Origin: Eutreptiella sp. 'Long Island Sound 2002'
Lineage: Eukaryota; Euglenozoa; Euglenophyceae; Eutreptiales; Eutreptiaceae
Reading direction: 5' to 3'
DNA: 64,000 bases
Assembly: GCA_964036045.1 (NCBI GenBank)
Contig: OZ038387.1
Location: 54,158,427-54,222,426 of the forward strand
Part shown: positions 57,069-64,000 of the stretch, piece after piece
Position numbering within the stretch: position 1 is the stretch's first letter
Layout of the letters: the number at the start of each line of letters is the position of its first letter
The notes under the pieces: generated by a model
The model's input: the letters and a program-made list of their open reading frames with translations, nothing else
Told to the model about the DNA's origin: nothing
Database searches by the model: none
Made by a program: the position numbers and the translations under genes

Positions 57069-58704
57069 AAAAACACACTGGGGTGTGTCGCTACGTCAAC
57101 GAAGAACGTAGTGCGGGTAAGTCCCAGAAAAACATAGAAATGTAGCCTCGATGGGGCGAAATCTGCTTGATCTGACCTGATTTGGGCTGAATTGGCACTG
57201 AATCAGGCTGGATGAACCTGAAATGAGACAGAATGAGAAGTGACGAACAGTCCTCCGTGCAGTAAAACATTAGGTCAAGGGCTAGAAAGCATGTAAACGT
57301 ATCGAGAATCGATACCAAACCATGCATTGGTTGAGAATGAGGTAGATTATTGGTGGATTGAGTGGGGGGATCAAGAAATGGAGTGACATCTCAGCGCTCT
57401 GGCACAGTTTCGCTGTCGCGGGCACGCTACGGTGTCCTCGCCGAACTCTACATCGTGTTAATCCCGCTTTTCTCGTTCTGAAAAGTGCAGCATGTGGCTC
57501 AGAATTAGCGCATCTGGTGGATGATCACAAAATTGAGCAAGATTGAGAGTCAAATTGAGCAGAGATTAAGGGGATGAGACAATCACAGTGAGGGAAAACA
57601 AATACAATTGTAGTCTACAGACCCTAAGTGAACCACCGAAGGTAAAGATGTCTTTCTGTTCACTTAGATCTAAACAGATCTTCAAGGAATGAGAGAAGAT
57701 GATAAGGAAATCAATCTAAATTGTCCTAATGTCAGCAAATTCCCTAAGATGAAGGTGAAATGAAGCGGAATGTGTACAACTGAAACTACCAACACCTTCG
57801 TTTAGACTAAAGTTAATATATATTGTCATTTATTCAGCTCAATTGTGCTTTCCGGCACGTTGGTTCGCGAGCATCTAACAGATTCATTGAAAATGTGGAT
57901 CATGTGATGATGCATCATGATGGGACATGATAGCCCTGGATCCTTGGCATGTAACGCGCCGAAGGTTCGCTGAAGGCGCTTTACTGACAGTATATAACTG
58001 AGAGACACCGAACTTACAGTGGCGGTGGTGTCAATCGACTTGGACAAGGCCAATCTTTCGATGGAGTCCCACAAGACACTTGGATTCACCCTTCTCGACA
58101 GTTTCTGGTCGGATTGAGCTCACATTGGCGTGTGCCAAAAATACAACGAAGCTTACGGACTTCAGAGGTTGCTGTTAGAAGTCCCTAGAGCTCCTAGATG
58201 AAGATTGTCTGAACAATTGACGTCTGGGTTTCGTACAACAGTGGCAGAATGATGGACAAACCTGAGAAATTCAAGGTAAATTTGAGGATCCTGGATCTGA
58301 ATCTGGACTTTGGCGTCAGCATCACAGCAAATGAAGGTGAGATCTGAGTTCCTGGCGTCGCATCTGGTGCAGCCAGTACTACAGGGGGTGCCTGTAGGGG
58401 TGAATGTCACCGGCCGGTGTTTTGATTATGTACATTTGCTTCCATCTGCACGAGTAGCCAAATTCCAAAGATGCACAGACCAACAGAGACAAGATTACCC
58501 CGAATCTGCCTGAATTAAGCCTGAGTTTGGTTTTTTCTGAACACGGCAGCACACTCCGTCAGCGTATCTACGCCTTGTCTGCCGAACGGAGACCAAAGAA
58601 AAGTTGATTGACGTCAAATTATCAAACATTCGCAGTTCTCCACATCATGACATAAACAGAAAGAATGAACAGTGGATTGAGCAGAATGTGGTAGGATGGC
58701 TTCC
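57069..58704 (-). other. Ty3-E 3' untranslated region
   Basis: AT-rich, noncoding sequence with scattered GATTGAG motifs lies between the pol stop and the polypurine tract. Nothing else is recognised. Confidence 0.6.
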
Positions 58705-61147
58705 TCAATTCGGCCAAGCACGAATACATGTGACCACCAACCTGTCTGGTCTGGCCCTGGTACGGCTTGGGCGCTGCAAATCAGCGGCTGAACTTGAAGC
58801 TTGGTCCTCATTTGGTTCCTGGGCTGGCCTGACCGCAGGAGGGGGGATCGACGGATCAGCCCTGGAATGTGGCTGCTGAGGGCCGTAAAAGGCTGGATCT
58901 CGATTCACCACAGGTCGTTTTCCGTCGCTCTCCACTTGTCTGTCTGGTTTCGACAAACAATCTGTCAGGAGTACACCAATTTCGGGGTGCTTCTTCAGGA
59001 AGTCAATGAACCCCTTGGTGTATCCATGGACAAAAGATTGGGCTGGTTCCCAGTTGTTGTGACTGGAATCAAAGCCCCTCCACTCACACAGAAATTCCCA
59101 TTCGCCCTTGGCGTCACGTCTTGCTTCAACAATCCTCTTGAGTTCGTACTTTCCCCCTTCGATGACCCGATCGGACAAGTGTTTTGCAGTCCAAAAAAGG
59201 GGTTTAACCCGATCCTTGGGGGAGGGGATCTCTCTCTTGAGGCGATCGCCCCAAACGTCAATTTCCCTGCTGACATCCACACGAATCCTCCACCTGTTCT
59301 CACCAAGACGCGCTGTAACAGCGAATGGCCCCTCCCACAAGGGAAGAAGCTTGTCATCTCCGTCCAGGGTGGTTTCGGATTTTCGAAGCCAAACTCGATC
59401 ATCGACTTCAAAATTGTGGGGGTTTTTTCGACCTTGATTTTGAACCCAAAGCCAGTCAGCTTGATGCTTCTCGATTAATTTCGACACAGATTTATCTGCT
59501 CGTTGGACTTCGTCCAAAAACGGTGAAGCATCCTTACAGGGGCGAGGATTATTCAACGGCATGTTCCACCAACACTTCTTTCGTCCAAAGACAATTTCAT
59601 TTGGAGAAAGGCCATGATACAAAGGCGTGTTGTGGTACCGGCGAAGCAATGCGAAGAGAACTTCCATCCAATGGAAATCCTTTTCACTCGCGAGCTCCTT
59701 ACGAAGCATATTAATAATTGAGCGGCCGGCTCTTTCGCCAGGCAGCGCTCGATGCGAGTGGATTTCACATCGGAGGTGGTGGATTCCAAGGCGAGCACAC
59801 AATTCTCTCCACCATTTGGAGGTGTACTCTTTGCCTGAATCCGTCACCACCTCGGATGGGACGTCCCAACCTCCCATCCAGGTCTGCGCGCACCATTTGG
59901 CGGCAGCCTTGCCAGTCATCGACTCAATGTTGCAAGGCAACACTTGAATGTACCCGGAATGACGGCACTGAATAAGGAGCACACCATTGACTTTTTTGTT
60001 AGTCCAATGGCACTCTTCGTCATCGAGCTCACCAAGATAGAAGAAATCACTGGTGACTCTGTTAAAGAGGCGCTCCGGAATAGGATGAGGCCTCAGATGG
60101 CCGTGCTTCTTCGCGCTGGGGGGCGTCGAGACAGCACATTGGGCACATCCGGCGGCTACTTTCATGCAATGAGTGTAGAGCCTCGATCCAAACAACCTAT
60201 GCTTAATCATCGACCACAGTCGACGGCCATGTGCGTGGGGGGACTCCCATTTGTGCCACCAGTTTAACACTCGGGGGGCTAGGGCGTCTGGCACACACAA
60301 TTTACCCTCCATCCACAGCTTCCCCCCATCCAACGAGTACTCAGCAAAAATCCCATCCTTGTGAGCATCTTTGGATTGGAGATTTCCAAAGACCTCTTTA
60401 AACATGGGATCCTGCAGATAATCGGACGTCCAGTCACGGATGATCAGGGAATCTTTCGGCAGGGGTGGAGTTTTGGCCGGATCTCGACGCTTAATGCCCT
60501 GTATCAACCGAAATCGACTTACTTGTCGGGTATAGTCAAACCGTTTCACACTCCCTGAGGAGGGATCGGTGACTTTTTCCACGACTTTCAGTGTTTTGGT
60601 ACAGATCTCATGAGCATGTGCCGGATCTGAGATGGCCGTGATGTCGTGACACGGCAATGCGTGCTGTTTAACAGCGCACTGCATGCATGCACGTCGAATG
60701 AGTTTCTTTTCTTCCTGATCCCATTCGATGATTACATGGCGGTCCTGCTCCGTACCATGGATGTTGGTACTTTGCAGCCCCTCTGAGGCGGGGTAAGCCC
60801 ATCGGCTCAGAGCATCCGCTACCGTGTTGTGTTTTCCAGGCAAATACGACACATGGAGGTCAAACAGAGAGAGAAATTCGTGCCATCTGGCCCGTCGACC
60901 AGCTGGGCTCGCGACAGTATCAATGTGTTCGGTGGCCCAATACTCCAGAGATCGATGATCCGTCAGGACCTCGACTCGATTGGTGCCAACCCACGATTGG
61001 TACTTTTTTAAAGCACAGATGATGGCATATGTTTCTTGCTCACGCGGCGACCATTGCATTTGGCGTGGGGCTAGCTTCCGAGACCAAAATGCAAGAGGGT
61101 AGTGATCGCCGGTGGCTTCATCAACCTGTTCAAGGACAGCTCCAATG
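58705..61147 (-). CDS. pol: Ty3-E RNase H, integrase and chromodomain
   Basis: After a one-base loss near 61145-61148 this frame reads IGAVLEQVD, continuing RNase H (REQETYAII, LTDHRSLEYW, NTVADALSRW). The integrase follows with HKWESPHAHG and CAQC for zinc, VTSDFFYLGE, VTDSGKEYTS and GERAGRS for the DDE core, and a GPY/F-like module (DRVWLRKSE, LPLWEGPFAV). A chromodomain follows (YELKRIVEA, FLCEWRGFD, NNWEPAQSF), then a polar Pro-rich tail of about 80 residues. No internal stop is present. Confidence 0.9.
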
Positions 61148-63887
61148 CGTACCTAGAAGCGTCGGTTCTAATGTAGAAGGGTCGGTCAAATTGGGGCACA
61201 TGCAACGTGGCGACTTCGCAGAGGGCTGCCTTCAAGTGATGGAAGGCCTCCTCGCACTCGTCAGTCCACTTGACACGAACCTTTGAACCTGCCTTGCCTG
61301 CATCCCTCCCTACCTTCAATAATTCAGTGAGGGGGGCAGCAAATTTGGCATAATTCGGCACAAAAGTGTTGTAAAAATTGCAACAACCCAGGAATCCTCT
61401 CAACTCCGTGATCGTCTCAGGGCGCTTCCACTTCTGAATAGCGACGAGCTTCCCTGGACTGGGTCGTCGGGTGCCATTCTCTAGGAGAGAACCACAAAAT
61501 TCGACTGATTTTAAAAATAATTTTCCCTTCTTTGGCCCACAAATCAGCTGATTAGCGTCAAGAATGTCCAAAACTTGGTTCAGCTGCTTCTCATGTAGGG
61601 CCACCAGCTCTGCTTCGGTCAGTCCCTCCCCTTCCGTCGCGATGATTATGTCATCTATGTACACGCTCACGAAGGCACGAAGCTCAGGATGGGTTGTGAA
61701 CAGCACATCCTCCATCATTCTTTGAAAAAATGAGGGGGCGTTCTTCAGACCCATGGGCATGACCGTCCATTGGACTGGGCCACATGGCGTGCACATACAG
61801 GTCAGAGGTCGGCTGTCCTTCCTCAACGGCATTTGGTGAAAACCGTGACGGAGATCCAGCACAGAAAACAAACGACCTCTTGCCCTCTTGGCGATTTCCT
61901 CCTCAATGAGGGGCAGGGGGTGTGAATCCGCCTTGGTTTCGGCGTTGAGGTTGCGAAAATCAACCACCATTCGCCAACCATCAATAGTGTTCTGGTCTGC
62001 AGGCGGTGGCTTCGGGACTGTGAAGGGTGAACAGCACCATTCGCTGGTCATACAACCCTCAAGCCAACCAAATTCCCTGAGATTTCTCTCGATGATTTTT
62101 CTGAGGATCTCATGTTTATGTCCATGATTTTCATAAGGGCGCTGTTTCTTCGCCTTGTAACCTTCACGAAGCTCGATGAAGGCTTCACCGAACTGCCCAC
62201 GGACAGGGGGGTCTTTGATCAACTTTCCTGAAAGGGTTGTGTCCTTCCGTTCCTCAAAAATCTTTTCTCTTGACTTGAAACACAATTCAGTGTCCATCTG
62301 ATCGCCAGGAATTACTGTCGAAAAAACTTTGGCGACTTCTTCGGCCTTGGCAGGAAGAATCTTCTTACGGATATCCCTAAGCAGGTCCGTATCCACTGCC
62401 TCTTGAAGATAGGTGGGTCTTGTGTCGAAATCCCAGAGATTCTCTTCGTGATCCAGCTCCTCGAAAGGATCCATGAAAGCTTCCACAGGGGGTTTTTCAT
62501 AAAAAACTCTGAATTTGCGGCGCGATTGGAGATTTTTCCTCGCCCGTGCACTGAAGATTCTTTTCGATGTCGACCGTATTGGGGAAGAGGGAGACGAGGC
62601 GGATCCATTGGACGTTGAATCACCTTGGGTATCTGACGGACAAAAATCAGAAAAAATAGATTCATCATCAGTACCACGCTCAACCTCAGATTCAGACCCA
62701 ACACAGGAATCTGTACTAGAATCAGCAGAATTAGAGTCAGAAAGCTTTCCATCCACCAGGAATGCAAGCGAACTCCAGGACCGCTGTGGCAGGGGACCTG
62801 TGTCGTCCCTGGCATACAGCTTAATCTTCCTGGGAAGTTCGATGTAATCTACACAAATGTCTTGTAATTCCTGAAACCAAGGCTTGTCGTCCCACAGGGG
62901 CACAACTAAAATTGCCTGGGTTTTATCTTGCTTGATTTTGTGGATGACCTGCTGGATTAAGTGAAACGGAGGATTAATCCACAACTTCTTGTCCCATTTA
63001 TGGGTCCAAGCGTCGCTAAAGTGCTTGTCAAAGCGCTTGTTCATACGGTTAGCAAAGGCATCATACTGGGGCCAAAAGGAATGATGTTCATGAAAGTATT
63101 CACAAATTGCATCGCGCCATTTGTCGACAACTCTGTAGGATGAAGAGTGCCAGCGCGAAGGGCGTCGTGGCTGGGAGTCCCTACGAAGACATTATAACTC
63201 TTGGGAGTAATCGGCACTCCCATTCACCTCTGCAATGGTGACATCTTCACCAAATTTTGGTGTCACCTTTTGCTTCAAAAATTCTTCTGCACTTTTAAAC
63301 CCTGCGTGCAAAAAACGAAATTCAGGACGCTCCAAGGGACCTGACTCCAGCAAAAAACAACGACGATGACCTACGGGCGCTACCCTGTTCTTGCGAAGCC
63401 AAGGATGGCCCAAATAAAGATCATACTTTATGTCAGCACGGTAGAAGTAGTCATCCTTAAGGACAACTTCTTCCACATTTTGCTCCTCCCAAAGGTCTTG
63501 AGCGACCAAATGAGTTGATATATAACAACCGCGTTGCCCACCTGCGAGAGAATGTCCAGAAACTCCCTCGAGGGTAACAGGATGAGGCGATTCAAACACG
63601 CAGTCGTCGGGTAAGAAGGAATTGGATTGGAGATTTACCTCTGATCCATTGTCACACAAACAAGTGGCGAGGTGGAAATTTCCCTTGCAATCAGAGACCC
63701 ACAGCTTTGTGACAAACTGACGGGCCCTGTGCTTGGACTGTACACCAACCTCGTCCACTGCAACAGAAGGATCCGCTGCCGGATCCAGGGGAGAGGAGAC
63801 AAGCGTCCCTACATCAAGTAATGGTCGATCAGGAATCTGGGGATCATGCCTGAAATCGCCTGGGGAGGGACGATTTTCGTGGCTCCC
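61148..63887 (-). pseudogene. pol: Ty3-E protease, Dam-like domain and reverse transcriptase
   Basis: The frame continues from Gag past TAG 63888-63890 with no ATG before the protease motif LCDNGSEVNL (DNGS at 63642-63653). LEGVSGHSLAGG and IKYDLYLGHPW follow. TAA at 63192-63194 interrupts the frame. It then resumes with SYRVVDKWRDAICEYF, YDAFANRMNKRF, LWINPPF (NPPF at 62964-62975) and AILVVPLW of the Dam-like domain. RT has VLDLRHGFHQMPL and YIDD (about 61648-61660). The frame is lost at the start of RNase H (DASRYA). Confidence 0.85.
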
Positions 63888-63890
63888 CTA
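63888..63890 (-). promoter_or_regulatory. in-frame UAG between Gag and protease, candidate readthrough site (Ty3-E)
   Basis: TAG GGG AGC follows the sequence VHNVNAAAGGQNA and is in frame with the protease. The VNAV/VHQV/INEV motif just before the stop occurs in all four elements. Confidence 0.6.
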
Positions 63891-64000
63891 GGCGTTCTGA
63901 CCTCCAGCGGCTGCGTTAACATTGTGAACACAGCCTGATTCGTCGATCCACTCATCTTGGAACGGATCATCCACTGGATTCAAGGCATTTTCGACATAAT
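63891..64000 (-). CDS. gag: Ty3-E Gag C-terminal end (partial)
   Basis: About 36 codons in frame with the protease read an acidic segment (VDDPFQDEWIDESG) and then VHNVNAAAGG before the TAG. This corresponds to the end of the nucleocapsid in the sister elements. The rest is outside the window. Confidence 0.6.

Larger units (their letters stand above)
56527..64000 (-). mobile_element. Ty3-E: Ty3/gypsy chromodomain element, 5' end outside window
   Basis: In minus-strand order the window shows the last Gag codons, protease, Dam-like domain, RT, RNase H, integrase and chromodomain. A 1.6-kb 3' noncoding region, polypurine tract and 3' LTR follow. The left end sits in Ty3-D integrase. One TAA and one single-base frameshift break the pol frame. 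Confidence 0.9.

Noticed and set aside
1-64000. CRISPR array, bacterial operon or integron-like structure
   Set aside because: No regularly spaced repeats, ribosome binding sites or bacterial gene order are present. All recognisable proteins are eukaryotic retroelement domains.

Overview
This window looks like repeat-rich nuclear DNA of a eukaryote with a large genome. I find no convincing host gene in 64 kb. Almost all of it is nested retrotransposons: five Ty3/gypsy-type LTR elements with chromodomains (named here Ty3-A to Ty3-E) and two related non-LTR (LINE) elements (LINE-1 and LINE-2). The host cannot be named from the sequence. The primer binding sites (TGGTAGCAGAG) fit an initiator-Met tRNA ending CUCUGCUACCA rather than the seed-plant form. 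An alga, protist or non-seed streptophyte is a guess.

Layout. 1-503: unassigned flank with a tRNA-type B box at the left edge. 504-29479: Ty3-A (+ strand), with a long Gag, an in-frame UAG, PR, a methyltransferase-like domain, RT, RNase H, integrase and chromodomain. Its integrase is split by LINE-1 (9841-24277, - strand), which is flanked by a 47-bp target duplication. 29480-33383: 5' half of Ty3-B (- strand), cut inside its protease by the Ty3-A 3' repeat. 33384-34195: unassigned flank. 34196-54326: Ty3-C (- strand), complete from LTR to LTR, with 480-bp LTRs, a 5-bp target duplication ATGTT, PBS and PPT. It is interrupted by 5'-truncated LINE-2 (37243-45446, - strand), which sits between two 1,652-bp direct copies of the Ty3-C integrase/chromodomain region. 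54332-56522: remnant Ty3-D (integrase C-terminus and chromodomain). 56527-64000 and beyond: Ty3-E (- strand), which inserted into the Ty3-D integrase; its 3' LTR, PPT and pol are visible and its 5' end lies outside the window.

What ties these together. (1) All four elements in which the Gag/protease boundary is visible have an in-frame stop there (UAG in three, UAA in one) and no AUG before the protease active site, which points to Gag-Pol expression by stop-codon readthrough. (2) Ty3-B, Ty3-C and Ty3-E start gag inside the LTR; in Ty3-B and Ty3-C the frame visibly runs through the tRNA primer site. (3) Ty3-A, -C and -E carry a Dam-like adenine methyltransferase module between protease and RT; its NPPF motif is kept in C and E and lost in A. 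(4) Ty3-B, -C and -E use DNG, not DTG/DSG, at the protease active site. (5) Both LINEs have an extra large ORF downstream of the endonuclease-RT-RNase H ORF. In LINE-2 this ORF is long and carries a candidate Ulp1-like cysteine protease, a Pro/His-rich linker and an RS-rich stretch. This downstream ORF is the best candidate for an undescribed system.

Most copies are decayed: nonsense codons in Ty3-C, frameshifts in Ty3-B, -D, -E and LINE-1. Relative order of events: Ty3-D is older than Ty3-E, which inserted into it. Ty3-C is older than LINE-2, and Ty3-A is older than LINE-1.
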